This document shows, in pieces, positions 44,458 to 53,941 of a DNA stretch of 64,000 nt. Position 1 is the first letter of the stretch. The number at the start of each line of letters is the position of its first letter. The translations under genes and the position numbers were made by a program. Source of the stretch: Cyanobium sp. FGCU6 (GTDB taxonomy: Bacteria > Cyanobacteriota > Cyanobacteriia > PCC-6307 > Cyanobiaceae); NCBI GenBank assembly GCA_024958655.1, contig JANWUR010000009.1, positions 1-64,000 of the forward strand. Direction: 5' to 3'. Under the pieces are notes generated by a model. It made no database searches. It was given only the letters and a program-made list of their open reading frames with translations, and had not been told where the DNA came from.

Positions 44458-46700
44458 GCAGTCCCCAGCCAGTGCTCCAGCGGGGCCGGGGCTCCTAGTG
44501 CGTACCCCTGGAACAGGCCGACCCCGAGACCGGCCAGCCGCTCCAGGGTGCGGTGATCCTCGATGCCTTCCGCCACCAGCTCCAGTCCCAGCCGTGGTTC
44601 CAGCTCCGCGATCAGGGTGAGGATGTGCACAGCCTCCTCGTTGCCGCCAAGGCTTTCGGTGAAGGACTTATCGATCTTCACAAGCTCCGGGTGCAGGGAG
44701 CGCAGCAGGGCCAGCGACGAATATCCGGTGCCGAAATCGTCCAGGGCCAGGCGCATGCCGGACTTCCGCAGGCGCTTGAGCAGCCCATGCACACTGCCGT
44801 GGGATTCCAGGATCGAGTGTTCGGTGAGCTCCAGCACCAGCTGGCTGGGATGGAGGCCTTGAGCAACAGGGCGGCCAGATCGTCGGCCAGCAGCTGGCTC
44901 GGGGCCAGATTCAGGTAGAGCTTCAGGTGCGGTGCATCCTCCAGCAGCCGGCTGAAGTCAACGAGCGAGAGCCGGATCAGTTCCCTCCCCAGCGCATCCA
45001 TCTGGCGGTGTTGCTCCGCCATTTCCAGGAAGGTCGGCGCCTGGATCATGCCGCGCTGCGGGTGGGGCCAGCGGGCCAGAGCCTCGAACCCCGTCCGCTC
45101 ACCGCCGCTGGTGCAGATCGGCTGGAAATGCATCTGCAGACCGTTGTCACGGATCGCCTGCATCAGCTCGCTGAACAGCTGGTAGCTGCTCAGCTGGGGA
45201 CTGTCAACAATGTTCTCAGGGCCGATGATGCGGCCGCCGGTGCTGCCTTTGGCCTGATACATCGCCAGGTCGGAGCGTTGGATCAGGGCCTCGACCTCAC
45301 GCTCACCCGGGTCCACAAGGGTGACCCCGATACTGAGGCTCACCGCGATCGTCAGGCCATCGATCTGCGCTGCGCAGTCTGCTGCCAAGCCTCTGGCAGA
45401 CGCCGGTCAGCACGGCGTCTCCGACTCCGTGGCCATAGGTGTCGTTGATCACCTTGAACTTGTCGATGTCGATGAACAGCACAGCGACATGGCTCAGCAG
45501 ATTGCCGCTCTTGTCGGTCGTGGCGGCGAGCTGTTCCACGAAGTAGCGGCGATTTGGCAGCTGAGTGAGCGAATCGAAGAGTGCAAGATCACTGGCGCGG
45601 TTGAGGAAGTGCTCAAACCGTTGACTCACCTTTTCCAGCTGGTTGCTGTCCATACCCTCGGCGGAGGGCGAGGCGAGTCGACCCAGGATCGCCCGGGGTT
45701 CGCTGCTGCGCTCGCCATCGGGCAGCACCCTGTCCATCAGCTGATCGAGCTGACGACAGGCACGCCGGATGCGCGTGTTGGCCCTGCGTTCCACCTGCCG
45801 CCGCTCCAGGGTCTGGCGCCGCCGTTCCAGCATCACAAAGGCGCGCAGCCCGGTGGCGACCCCGGCCAACCCCAGCAGCAGCGGGATGTCATCAAGCAGT
45901 GAGCGCGCCAGCAGGCCGAGCACGGGCACCTTGTGCAGACCGAGCTCCTGACCCGCCGTTCCATGGATCGGAGGCAGGATCGGGATGGCGGCATCGCTGC
46001 CGGGCGACCGTAAGAGCAGATCCTTCTGCAGCGTGGCCATCCGTTGGCGGATCCGTGCGCCGTAGTCGTGTTTCACCAACGGATCGAACATGGCGATCGT
46101 TCCCGCTCGTGGCGCACTGGCGTCGTTGTTGCTGATCGCTGTGGCTGCGCCGAGGTACAGGGCGCCGTCATCGTGGCGGCAGGCGAGTCGCACCGTGCTG
46201 TTGTTGAAGGGCAACCGGTTCAGATTGGCCTGCAGGCAGCGGCTGAGCCCCCCATAGGTGGGCTTGCGGAAGTCAGGATGGGCAAAGGTGAGACGCACGT
46301 CACCGTCACGATCCAGGAGCACCATCACCGCCCCGCCGTCCAACAGGGCTGCCGTGGCCAGGTTGTTGGTGGGATAGGTGGGATTGTCGCCGCGCATGAA
46401 GCGGTAGGCGTCATCCCAGTGCCCCCAGTCTCTGGCCGCCCTCTGGCTCACGGCGATCGCCGCCTCCATGATCGCCAGGGTGTCGTCACGCGACTGCTGG
46501 CGTTGCTCGCCGAGGGCTTCGGCCCGCCGCTTCAGCTGCAGCGCCAGCAGGGGCACGAGCATCAGCAGGCTGATCAGCAGGGCCCCGCGGATCCGGGAGG
46601 AAGGGCCTCCACGACGCCGTTCCTCCTTCAGCCACGCGCGCAGACATCCAGAACGGATGGACCGGCGGGCAAGCGGCTGGGCGGGCGGTGCTGTGGTCAT
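44424..46700 (-). pseudogene. CHASE4-GGDEF-EAL signalling protein, disrupted
   Basis: From ATG 46700 the protein has a hydrophobic helix (RIRGALLISLLMLVPLLAL), a CHASE4-type sensor (ARDWGHWDDAYRFMRGDN), a second helix near SLLDDIPLLLGLAGVATGL, and the start of a GGDEF domain (FDSLTQLPNRRYFVEQL, FIDIDKFKVINDTYGHGVGD). At about 45390 the frame breaks, and the ~40 residues containing the GG(D/E)EF site are missing. Sequence resumes in another frame with GLTIAVSLSIGV. The EAL domain follows (FEALARWPHPQRGMI, LYLNLAPSQLL) and breaks again near 44850. The rest is in a third frame (LELTEHSILESHGS, LALDDFGTGYSS, LVAEGIED). Two lesions mean no full-length c-di-GMP enzyme is made from this sequence. 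Confidence 0.85.
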
Positions 46701-46836
46701 GGATGCCCGGTCGCACCCCGGTCAGACCGCCGATCAGAACGCTGACCAGATCGCCGCGGCTGGGGGATAGGTACCGATCCTTTCATGGCAGGAGGATCCG
46801 CTTCGATGGGAGGCGTGACAAGCTGCCCATCGGCGA

Positions 46837-48363
46837 TCAGGACGCCCTCGGAGTGGGGCCGCCTCCCGTCGGGGCCGCCAGGCTCAGCTGCTGCTGCAGC
46901 ACTCCCAGCTTCAGGGCCACCTCCTGCAGTTCGCGTTCGGGATGGGAGCCGGGCACCAGGCCCGCGCCGGCGGTGAGTTCGAGGCGGCGGCCCCGCAGAG
47001 TGCCGCTGCGAATCGCCACCCGCAGGTCCACATCGCCGCTGCTGTCGATCCAGCCGATGGGAGCGGCGTAGTTCCCCCGCTCGAAGGGTTCGAGGCTGCG
47101 CAGCCAGCCCATCGCTTCGCGGCGTGGCAGGCCAGCCACCGCTGGCGTGGGGTGGAGCAGCTCCGCCAGGGGCAGGGGGGGGCGGTTGCCAAGGGAGGCG
47201 GTGATCGGGGTGTGCAGGTGCACCAGCGATCCATGCCGGGCCAGCCGGGGATGGCGCGGCCGACGGGGGGCAAGGCCGGCGCGCGCGAGCACGGCGCAGA
47301 TGGTCTCCACCACCAGGGCGTGCTCGTGCCGGTCCTTGATCGAGCCCAGCAACTCGGCGGCATTGGCGCCTCGTGGAGCCGTTCCTGCCAGGGCGTCGCT
47401 GCGAAGCTGCCCCTGGCGAAGGGTGAGCAGCCGTTCGGGAGATGCCCCCAGCAGGGCTTCACGGCCGGAGCGCTGCCAGAGGAAGCGGCAACTGCCCGGC
47501 TGGCTGCGGCGGAGGTGGGCGAGCAGGCTGAGCGGATCGAGCTCGTTGTCGAGCAGCAGTTCCTGACGCACAGCCAGCACGAGCTTGCGCAGGTCTCCCC
47601 CCTCCACCAGCTCCAGGGCGCGCTCCACCGCCAGCCGATATCCGGCGTGCCATGGGCTGGCATGCCGGATGCCGATCCCGTGACCCGCCGGCAAGGGTCC
47701 ATGACCCTCTTCTCCGTTCGCGGCGAGCACAAGCGCCCGTCGCTCCAGCCGGCGTGCCTTCTCCCAGAGCTCCTCCGCCACGCTCCGCGCGCCCACGCTT
47801 CCCCCCAGGGGCCGCTGCAGCCGCAACCAGCAATGGTTCCCCTGGCGGCTCAGCTGCCAGCGGGGCAGGACCGCTTCCACCCCGGCGGCCCCGCTGCCGG
47901 CGATCAGGGGACTGTCGAAGAAGGCGAAGGCCAGAAGCACCCGGGGCCGGGCCAGCGGTGGGCCGCCCTCCCCACCGGTCCCCAGCCGTTCGAGGGTCAG
48001 GTGGCTGAACCGCTGGGCGAGGGCGAAGCGGCGGGGACCGCTGAGTTCGAGGTGCTGGCAGCGACCCGTGGCGGCCAGGCTGAGGCCGGGAGCTCCGTCC
48101 CAGAGGAAGCGGAAGTCGTCGGGCTCCCCCAGCTCGGGCAGCAGCAGCAGGGGATCGACCGGGGCCAGGGGCAGGGCCAGGCTCAGCACCCCCTCCTCGT
48201 CGCCCCGACGGGCTGCCGCCGCCTCCAGCCTCCGGGCGGCGGCGCTGGCCTCAGCGAGGAGATCGGGGAAGGACGGGAGAGCCTGCACCAGGGGGCTCGG
48301 GGCCAGGGCCGAAGGCTGCTCAAATGTATGGGTCTTTTCCTGCCCGCCGGTCGCGGCCGCCAT
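46837..48363 (-). CDS. menF: Isochorismate synthase
   Basis: This enzyme of up to 508 residues makes isochorismate, first committed step of phylloquinone (vitamin K1) synthesis. The chorismate-binding domain is in the C-terminal half: LRKLVLAVRQELLLDN, FLWQRSGREALLGASPERL, DALAGTAPRG, SIKDRHEHALVVETI, HTPITASLG, LHPTPAVAGLPRREAM, FERGNYAAPIGWID, and VAIRSGTLRG with a late GAGLVPGSHPERELQE. The N-terminal ~200 residues are the variable part. The ATG at 48363 overlaps the menA ATG on the other strand. A GTG about 25 codons downstream (VQALPSFPDLL) is an alternative start that would leave room for a promoter. Confidence 0.93.
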   Translation of the reverse strand: MAAATGGQEKTHTFEQPSALAPSPLVQALPSFPDLLAEASAAARRLEAAAARRGDEEGVLSLALPLAPVDPLLLLPELGEPDDFRFLWDGAPGLSLAATGRCQHLELSGPRRFALAQRFSHLTLERLGTGGEGGPPLARPRVLLAFAFFDSPLIAGSGAAGVEAVLPRWQLSRQGNHCWLRLQRPLGGSVGARSVAEELWEKARRLERRALVLAANGEEGHGPLPAGHGIGIRHASPWHAGYRLAVERALELVEGGDLRKLVLAVRQELLLDNELDPLSLLAHLRRSQPGSCRFLWQRSGREALLGASPERLLTLRQGQLRSDALAGTAPRGANAAELLGSIKDRHEHALVVETICAVLARAGLAPRRPRHPRLARHGSLVHLHTPITASLGNRPPLPLAELLHPTPAVAGLPRREAMGWLRSLEPFERGNYAAPIGWIDSSGDVDLRVAIRSGTLRGRRLELTAGAGLVPGSHPERELQEVALKLGVLQQQLSLAAPTGGGPTPRAS

Positions 48364-49360
48364 GTCCGAGCACCAGGTCGTCGCAAGCCGTTACGCCCGG
48401 GAAGCTGCCGCGCCGCCGCCGCAGGATCCCCTCGGGGCGCGGCGGCGGCTGTGGAAGGCGGCGATCAAGTGGCCGATGTACGCCGTGGCCGTGATGCCGG
48501 TCCTGCTGGCCGCCGGCTGGAGCCTGGGCACGGGCCGGGGTCTGCGGCCCCTCCAGCTGCTGCTGTTCCTGCTGGCGGCGGTGCTGCTGCTGGCGTGGGA
48601 GAACCTGGCCAACGACGTCTTCGATGCCGATACGGGGGTCGACACGCACGGCAAGCCCCATTCGCTCGTGAACCTCACCGGCCGGCGCGACCGGGTGGCG
48701 GCCCTCGCCAACGGGGCCCTGGTGGGCGGTCTGGCGTTGATGGCGGTGGTGGCCCTGCGCAGCAGCCCGGCTGTGCTGACCCTGGTGCTGGCCTGCTGCG
48801 GCCTCGGCTATCTCTACCAGGGGCCTCCGTTCCGCCTGGGCTACAGGGGCCTGGGTGAACCCCTCTGCTGGCTGGCCTTCGGACCCTGCGCCACCGCCGC
48901 CGCCCTGCTGGCGGTGACCCCCGGCGCCCAGCGGATCCCCTGGGCCACGGCCTGGGCCCTGGGCGCCGGGCCGGCCCTCGCCACCACGCTGGTGCTGTTC
49001 TGCTCCCATTTCCACCAGGTGGACGAGGACGCGGCCCACGGCAAGCGCTCGCCGGTGGTGCGCCTCGGTACCGACCGGGCCGCGGCCCTGGTGCCCTGGT
49101 TCGTGGCCGGTTCCCTGGCCCTGCAGTGGGCCCCGGTGCTGCTGGGCCAGTGGCCGCTCACCGCGCTGCTGGGGGTGGTGGGGCTGCCACCGGCCCGTCA
49201 GCTGATCTGCCTGCTGCGCGACCATCACGATGAGCCGGGGCGGATCGTGGGCAGCAAGTTCCTGGCGCTGCGCTTTCAGGCCCTCAGCGGGCTGGGCCTG
49301 GCGGGCGGGCTTGCTCTCGCTCCCTGGTTCGGCAGCCTCGGGCTCCGGCCTGGAGCCTGA
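48362..49360 (+). CDS. menA: 2-carboxy-1,4-naphthoquinone phytyltransferase
   Basis: This 332-residue UbiA-type prenyltransferase attaches the phytyl chain to the naphthoquinone head in the membrane. About eight hydrophobic helices are present. The first Asp-rich motif is NLANDVFDADTGVDTHGKPH, and the second is HFHQVDEDAAHGKRSPVVRL, both with the expected Asp ligands for Mg-pyrophosphate. It begins WKAAIKWPMYAVAVMPVLL as in cyanobacterial MenA. The start codon shares a CATG with menF. It is followed 4 bases later by menC, so menA-menC-menE is one transcript. Confidence 0.95.
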   Translation: MSEHQVVASRYAREAAAPPPQDPLGARRRLWKAAIKWPMYAVAVMPVLLAAGWSLGTGRGLRPLQLLLFLLAAVLLLAWENLANDVFDADTGVDTHGKPHSLVNLTGRRDRVAALANGALVGGLALMAVVALRSSPAVLTLVLACCGLGYLYQGPPFRLGYRGLGEPLCWLAFGPCATAAALLAVTPGAQRIPWATAWALGAGPALATTLVLFCSHFHQVDEDAAHGKRSPVVRLGTDRAAALVPWFVAGSLALQWAPVLLGQWPLTALLGVVGLPPARQLICLLRDHHDEPGRIVGSKFLALRFQALSGLGLAGGLALAPWFGSLGLRPGA

Positions 49361-49364
49361 GCGC

Positions 49365-50342
49365 ATGGCACCCCGGGCAGCAACCACTCAGCTGCGACTG
49401 GAGTGGCGCCCCTTCGCCTTCCCCCTGCCGCGTCCTCTGCGAACGGCCGCGGGCTCTTTGGCAGAGAAGAAGGGCTGGCTGCTGCGCCTGGAGTGTCCCG
49501 GCGGCCCGGTGGGATGGGGGGAGGCGGCCCCACTCGACGGGGACCTTGCTCCCCTGGCCCGGGCGATCGCGGCTCTGGGGGTTGAGCAGGCGCGGATGGA
49601 TCTCGAGCGGGCGCTGCCGGCACTGCCTTCCGCCCTCGCCTTCGCCCTGGCGGCGGCCCTGGCCGAGACCGATGGCCTGGTGGGGCCGGCGGCGGGGGGA
49701 TGGCAGCCAGCTCCCGCCGGTGCCTGGCTGCTGCCCGCCGGGGTCGAGGCGCTGCAGGAACTCGAACGACTGCGGTCCCAGCTTGGATCCAGTCCCAGTC
49801 TGAAATGGAAGGTGGCCGCCACCGACGACCGGAGTGAATGCGATCTGCTGGAGCGGCTGCTGGAGAGGCTCCCAGGCGGCGCCCGGCTGCGGCTCGATGC
49901 CAACGGTGGCTGGGACCGGGCCACCGCCCGGGCGTGGGCCGAACGGCTCGTGCCCGAGGTGCGACTGGAATGGCTGGAGCAGCCCCTCGCCCCCCACGAC
50001 GGGGAGGGACTGGATGCCCTGCACCGCCTGCTGCCGGTGGCCCTCGACGAATCCCTCACCCGCTTCCCCGCCCTGCGCCGCCAATGGCCCGGCTGGCAGG
50101 TGCGCCGCCCCTCCCAGGACGGCGATCCCCGCCCCCTGCTGGCCGCCCTGCAGGCCGGTCGCCCCCTGCGCATGGTGAGCACCGCCTTCGAGACCGGCAT
50201 CGGCCGGCGCTGGCTGGACCATCTGGCCGCCCTCCAGGCGGCGGGGCCCACGCCGGTGGCGCCAGGGCTGGCGCCGGGCTGGCTGCCCCAGGGGCCCCTG
50301 TTCGCCTCCGACCCCGAGCAGGTGTGGGAGGCGGCAGCGTGA
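49365..50342 (+). CDS. menC: o-Succinylbenzoate synthase
   Basis: This 325-residue enolase-superfamily enzyme dehydrates SHCHC to o-succinylbenzoate. ATG 49365 gives MAPRAATTQLRLEWRPFAF. The TIM-barrel carries the catalytic Lys pair in SLKWKVAA, metal ligands in RLDANGGWD, LEWLEQPLAPHD and VALDESLT, and a late segment MVSTAFETGIGRRW. The N-terminal capping domain is short (about 100 residues). The second catalytic Lys region (QVRRPSQDGDP) reads Arg-Arg in place of the usual Lys, which is worth noting. It is coupled to menE through GTGA. Confidence 0.9.
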   Translation: MAPRAATTQLRLEWRPFAFPLPRPLRTAAGSLAEKKGWLLRLECPGGPVGWGEAAPLDGDLAPLARAIAALGVEQARMDLERALPALPSALAFALAAALAETDGLVGPAAGGWQPAPAGAWLLPAGVEALQELERLRSQLGSSPSLKWKVAATDDRSECDLLERLLERLPGGARLRLDANGGWDRATARAWAERLVPEVRLEWLEQPLAPHDGEGLDALHRLLPVALDESLTRFPALRRQWPGWQVRRPSQDGDPRPLLAALQAGRPLRMVSTAFETGIGRRWLDHLAALQAAGPTPVAPGLAPGWLPQGPLFASDPEQVWEAAA

Positions 50343-51574
50343 GCGTCTGGCTGGCCGAGGCGGAGGGGGATCCCGCCCGTCGCGCCGCCGGCATCGAGCG
50401 GATCTGGGGCCAGGGGGGGTGCGTCGCCCTCGCCGGCCCCGGCGAGAGGCAGCGGCTGGCCGACGAGCTGGCGGCGGCCGGCGCGCTCGATCCCGGCCCG
50501 GCGGTGCTGCTGGGCAGCGGCGGCAGCGCCGGCGCCCGCCGCTGGTGTCTGCAGCCGCTCGCCCATCTCCAGGCGTCGGCCAGGGCCACCGGTGCCTGGC
50601 TGGAAGGCCTCGGGCTGGATCCGGCCACGTGCCTCCACCTCAACCCCTTGCCTTTGCACCACGTGAGCGGTCTGCTGCCCCTGGTCCGCTGCCGGATCTG
50701 GGGCGCCGAACTGCGCTGGCTCGCCGCGGAGGCGATGCGCGATCCCCGCCGGCTGGTGGCCGGCTGCCCGCTGCCCAGCGACAGGCCGGTGCTGCTGTCG
50801 CTTGTTCCCACCCAGCTGCTGCGGCTGCTGGAGGATCCAGCGGGGCTCGACTGGCTGGCTGCCTGCCGGCTGATCTGGCTGGGCGGTGCCGCATTGCCGG
50901 CTGATCTGGCCGCACGGGCCCGGGCAGCCGGCCTGCCCCTGGCGCCCTGCTACGGCGCCACCGAAACGGCCGCGATGGTGTGTGTGCAGTCGCCCCAGCG
51001 GTTCCTGGCCGGGGAGCCGGGGTGCGGGACGCCCCTCGCCGATGTGCGGCTGCGCCTCGATCCCCTTAGCGGGGCGGTGGAGGTGGCAACGCCGCGGCTC
51101 AGCCCGGGATGTCTGCGCCACGGCAGGTTCGAGCCCCTGCTGCGCACGGACGACGGCTGGTGGCGCAGCGGCGATGCCGGCAGGCTCGATGCCGCGGGCC
51201 TGCAGATCCTCGGCCGGCTGGATGGGGCCATCCACAGCGGTGGTGAAACGGTCTTCCCCGAGCAGCTGGAGGCGCGGCTGCTGGCCGGGGCGCGGGAGTC
51301 CGGGCTTCCCCTGGCGACGCTGCTGCTGCTGGCGGAACCCGATCCGGTGTGGGGACAGCGGTTGGCGGCCCTGGTGCGTCCGCAGCCCGGCGGCGACGCC
51401 GAAGCGCTGATCGCTGCCCTGAGCCGCCAGGTGGGGACCTGGCCGCCGGCGGAGCGTCCGCGGCGCTGGCTGGCCTGCCCGACCCTGGCGGCCACGGAAG
51501 CGGGCAAGTGGAGGCGCGGGCAGTGGCAGGAGTGGCTGCAGGGTCAGCAGGACACGCTCGCGCCAGGCGGCTGA
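50339..51574 (+). CDS. menE: o-Succinylbenzoate--CoA ligase
   Basis: This 411-residue acyl-adenylating enzyme makes OSB-CoA. The GTG start overlaps the menC stop. The adenylate-forming family is shown by the P-loop-like LLGSGGSAGARRW, LHHVSGLLPLVRC, CYGATETAAMVC, the Asp in DGWWRSGDAGRLD, and the hinge LGRLDGAIHSGGETVFPEQLE, with a final ATEAGKWRR Lys. It is shorter than most MenE (~450-500) because the N-terminal subdomain is reduced, which is usual in picocyanobacteria. It is the last gene of the forward men run and converges with the thioesterase. Confidence 0.92.
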   Translation: MSVWLAEAEGDPARRAAGIERIWGQGGCVALAGPGERQRLADELAAAGALDPGPAVLLGSGGSAGARRWCLQPLAHLQASARATGAWLEGLGLDPATCLHLNPLPLHHVSGLLPLVRCRIWGAELRWLAAEAMRDPRRLVAGCPLPSDRPVLLSLVPTQLLRLLEDPAGLDWLAACRLIWLGGAALPADLAARARAAGLPLAPCYGATETAAMVCVQSPQRFLAGEPGCGTPLADVRLRLDPLSGAVEVATPRLSPGCLRHGRFEPLLRTDDGWWRSGDAGRLDAAGLQILGRLDGAIHSGGETVFPEQLEARLLAGARESGLPLATLLLLAEPDPVWGQRLAALVRPQPGGDAEALIAALSRQVGTWPPAERPRRWLACPTLAATEAGKWRRGQWQEWLQGQQDTLAPGG

Positions 51575-51593
51575 TGCCGGCCTCCCGGGCGAT

Positions 51594-52043
51594 TCAGAGC
51601 GGTCGGATCCCGCCCGCCAGGCCGGAGGCCTCCAGCCAGCGCTGGATCGCTGGAGGCAGGGTGCAGCGCTGGCGCGTGTTGCTGCGGATCGCCAGGTGGC
51701 GGGTGAGCCCGCGGGCCGCCTCCCGCTCGCCGCTGCGGAAGCGGTAGCCCACCTCGAAGCCGCCTGGATCCAGTCGCTGCGGCTCCAGCTGGATGGCGAG
51801 GGGATCGCCGCAGAGCAGCGGGGACAGGAAGGTGGCGCTGCAGTGCACGATCGGCAGGGCCACCGCCGGCGGATCGGCGCCCGCGGGGAAGACCTCGCCC
51901 GCCGGGATCCCGAAGCGCTCCAGGCTCTCCTCGTAGGCCTCATGGCACCAGCGCAGCAGCTGGTGGAAGTGCATCACCCCGGCGGCGTCCGTGTCGCCGA
52001 AGCGCACGGTGCGGCACAGCAGCAGCCAGTCGGAGGGGTTCAT
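51594..52043 (-). CDS. 1,4-dihydroxy-2-naphthoyl-CoA thioesterase (hotdog fold)
   Basis: This 149-residue hotdog thioesterase uses ATG 52043 (MNPSDWLLLCRTVRFGD). The catalytic Asp is in RFGDTDAAGVMHFHQLLRW, the signature of the 4-hydroxybenzoyl-CoA / DHNA-CoA thioesterase branch (Slr0204 type in Synechocystis). Its place next to menE makes hydrolysis of DHNA-CoA in phylloquinone synthesis the probable role. The start overlaps the stop of the upstream membrane protein gene by an ATGA. Confidence 0.88.
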   Translation of the reverse strand: MNPSDWLLLCRTVRFGDTDAAGVMHFHQLLRWCHEAYEESLERFGIPAGEVFPAGADPPAVALPIVHCSATFLSPLLCGDPLAIQLEPQRLDPGGFEVGYRFRSGEREAARGLTRHLAIRSNTRQRCTLPPAIQRWLEASGLAGGIRPL

Positions 52044-52993
52044 CGCGGCGGGGACGGCGGGGACGGGGCGGCTGCGGGTGCCCATCCTGATCCGCCCGGC
52101 GGCCCCCCGGCCGGCGGCGATGAATCGCCGCGCCGGTCGGCGCCGCCGCCCAGCAGCCGGCCCCAGGCGCTCTGGGCCACGCTGCTGTTGAACTTCAATC
52201 GCGGGTCCGGCATCGCCAGGCGCTGGCTGTCGATGCTGCTGATCAGCCGGGCCACGGCCTCGGGGCTCGCCAGGGGCTCCGGCCCTGTGCCGGGGCTGAG
52301 ACCCGGCTCCAGGCGCCGGTTGGCCAGGCTGCTGCTGAGGTGCTGCAGCAGTGCGTCGTGGCCGCGATAGATCTGCCAGGCCAGGGTGCTGTTGGTCTGC
52401 TGTTCGCCCAGCTGCAGCAGGTTGATCGCCAGGCCCAGGATGGCACCGGCGGTGAAGAACACGGTGCGTTGGCTGCGGCTCACGGTCTGTAGCCCCTGGG
52501 GCGCCAGCAGCACGAGGCAGACCACGATCACCGTCGCGCAGGCGGTGGCCAGGTTGAGCAGGGCGGCCTCCTCATTGGTGAAGAAGGTGCTGAGCCGGCA
52601 GAGGCTGTCGAGCTCGCGCACCAGCCCGTTGAGCTGTTCTGCCAGCCGCAGTCGCTGGCCCGGTGTGGCGACGCTCAGCCCCTGGATCAGCGTCATGCCG
52701 ACCCTGTACTGGCGCAGCAGCCGGTTGCCCTCGGGGGCAGCGGCCGCAGCCGCCTGCGCCGGCCGCAGCTTCAGACAGATCTCGCCGCGGTTGGTCATCC
52801 GCCTGCTGATCTCCCAGGAGCCGCTGTAGATCAGCAGGCCGGTGAGTACTAACCCCGTCGCGAGCAGTGCCTGGCCGAAGGGGGTGAGGCGCCGCCGGCC
52901 CGTCGCCGGCCCGTCGCGGGGAGGAGCTGCGGCCGGCTCGGCGGGGTCTGCTTCGGTGAGGGCCGGGATCCGGCGGAGCAGGCGGCCTGCCAT
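52040..52993 (-). CDS. Membrane protein of unknown function upstream of the DHNA-CoA thioesterase
   Basis: The family is not recognised. The ATG at 52993 (MAGRLLRRIPALTEADPAEP) is chosen; a TTG 8 codons upstream is possible. A cytoplasmic Pro/Ala-rich start leads to a membrane helix (FGQALLATGLVLTGLLIYS). A ~90-residue soluble segment with a Cys pair region (EICLKLRP, DSLCRLSTF) follows, then two helices (ATACATVIVVCLVLLAP and TVFFTAGAILGLAINLLQL), and a Pro/Gly-rich tail. It is translationally coupled to the thioesterase gene, but nothing links it to quinone chemistry. Confidence 0.65.
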   Translation of the reverse strand: MAGRLLRRIPALTEADPAEPAAAPPRDGPATGRRRLTPFGQALLATGLVLTGLLIYSGSWEISRRMTNRGEICLKLRPAQAAAAAAPEGNRLLRQYRVGMTLIQGLSVATPGQRLRLAEQLNGLVRELDSLCRLSTFFTNEEAALLNLATACATVIVVCLVLLAPQGLQTVSRSQRTVFFTAGAILGLAINLLQLGEQQTNSTLAWQIYRGHDALLQHLSSSLANRRLEPGLSPGTGPEPLASPEAVARLISSIDSQRLAMPDPRLKFNSSVAQSAWGRLLGGGADRRGDSSPPAGGPPGGSGWAPAAAPSPPSPPR

Positions 52994-53078
52994 CAGCTGC
53001 GGACCGTGACCCGTCAAGGGGCGAGCAAGACCTTACCGGTGGCGCCCGGGGCCGGCAAGCGGCGGCGCTGGCGGGCTC

Positions 53079-53474
53079 CTAGCCCGGTGGCGGCTGCGGG
53101 AAGCCGAGCGGCCCGAGCCGCAGGGCCCAGTAACTCAGCAGCAGTACCGCCCCCATGCCGCCGAGCCTTGCGAGCGGCAGCGGCCCGGCGGTGCTGCGGG
53201 GCAGCAGGCGGCGCTGCCGGATCGCCACGGCTGACCAGAGCAGCAGCCCCGCGGCGACCGCGGGCCCGAAGGCGTGCAGGTGCAGGGAGAGCGGCAGATC
53301 GCCGATCAGGGCGGCGCTGGTGGCGCGGCTGAGGAAGCAGGTGGGGCAGGGGATGCCGCTGAGGGCGCGCAGGGGGCAGCTCCAGCCCGGAAGGCCAGGA
53401 TGCAGCCCCTTGAGCCAGAGGCTGCCGGTGACTGCCGCCGGCAGCAGGAAGCCGAACCGCCGGAGGCGAAGCAT
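53079..53474 (-). CDS. DUF2752 membrane protein
   Basis: This ~131-residue protein starts at the ATG giving MLRLRRFGFLLPAAVTG. The DUF2752 hallmark is SCPLRALSGIPCPTCFLSRA with its three Cys, preceding helices such as HAFGPAVAAGLLLWSAVAI and LGGMGAVLLLSYWALRLG. The function is unknown; members are small inner-membrane proteins with a C-P-x-C-x-x-T/S-R motif. It is a single gene. Upstream to 53941 lies only an unassigned reverse-strand frame. Confidence 0.85.
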   Translation of the reverse strand: MLRLRRFGFLLPAAVTGSLWLKGLHPGLPGWSCPLRALSGIPCPTCFLSRATSAALIGDLPLSLHLHAFGPAVAAGLLLWSAVAIRQRRLLPRSTAGPLPLARLGGMGAVLLLSYWALRLGPLGFPQPPPG

Positions 53475-53494
53475 GGTGGTGGGCTGCTGAGCGA

Positions 53495-53941
53495 TCAGAT
53501 CGGAGTGAGGGTAGGGCTGCTGGAGGGGAGGACAGCTACCAGAGCCGGTCGGGCAAGTTTGATGCTGGCCTTGATCATGATCACGATCGTGATGGCTGCC
53601 CACTGGTCTGGAATTACCAAGCGCTGGAGCTCGCTGAGCGTGGGACGGTTGCTGATGGGATCACGGCTGCCGCCGACATGCAGCGGCTCTGTGGCGATCG
53701 CTGTTTCGATCAGCCCCAGCCCGGCACAGGCAGGGTCATTGGGATCGGCAGCACCAGGCTTGTTGGCAAACGGCACGACATACGATGACGTGCCGTTGGT
53801 CCTGGCCTGGTGGATGACCTGTCCCTGGGCGAGGTTGTCGGCAGGGTCGTCGAGGTAAGAACGGTTGGCCAAGACAGGGAACATGCCCGGCCGACCATAT
53901 GGGTTCTGCGTATTGACGGCTGGCTGAATGTAACTGAACAC
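53495..53941 (-). CDS. Orphan reading frame, possibly a C-terminal fragment of a larger protein
   Basis: The family is not recognised. The reverse strand is open for 148 residues from a GTG (VFSYIQPAVNTQNPYGRPG), and in the same frame back into the end of ndhH. The text is protein-like: ANRSYLDDPADNLAQGQVIH, SSYVVPFANKPGAADPNDPA, ETAIATEPLHVGGSRDP and RPTLSELQRLVIPDQW. It has Asn, Tyr and Asp in unusual amounts and composition less GC-rich than its neighbours. The last ~35 residues (IVIMIKASIKLARPALVAV) look different, as if read past a lost end. It may be the remnant of an exported or surface protein. Between 53942 and the ndhH stop there is nothing else. Confidence 0.35.
   Translation of the reverse strand: MFSYIQPAVNTQNPYGRPGMFPVLANRSYLDDPADNLAQGQVIHQARTNGTSSYVVPFANKPGAADPNDPACAGLGLIETAIATEPLHVGGSRDPISNRPTLSELQRLVIPDQWAAITIVIMIKASIKLARPALVAVLPSSSPTLTPI

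Noticed and set aside
49388..51943. 851-codon reverse frame over menC and menE
   Set aside because: Shadow frame of Ser/Arg/Pro-rich text; menC and menE motifs are on the forward strand.
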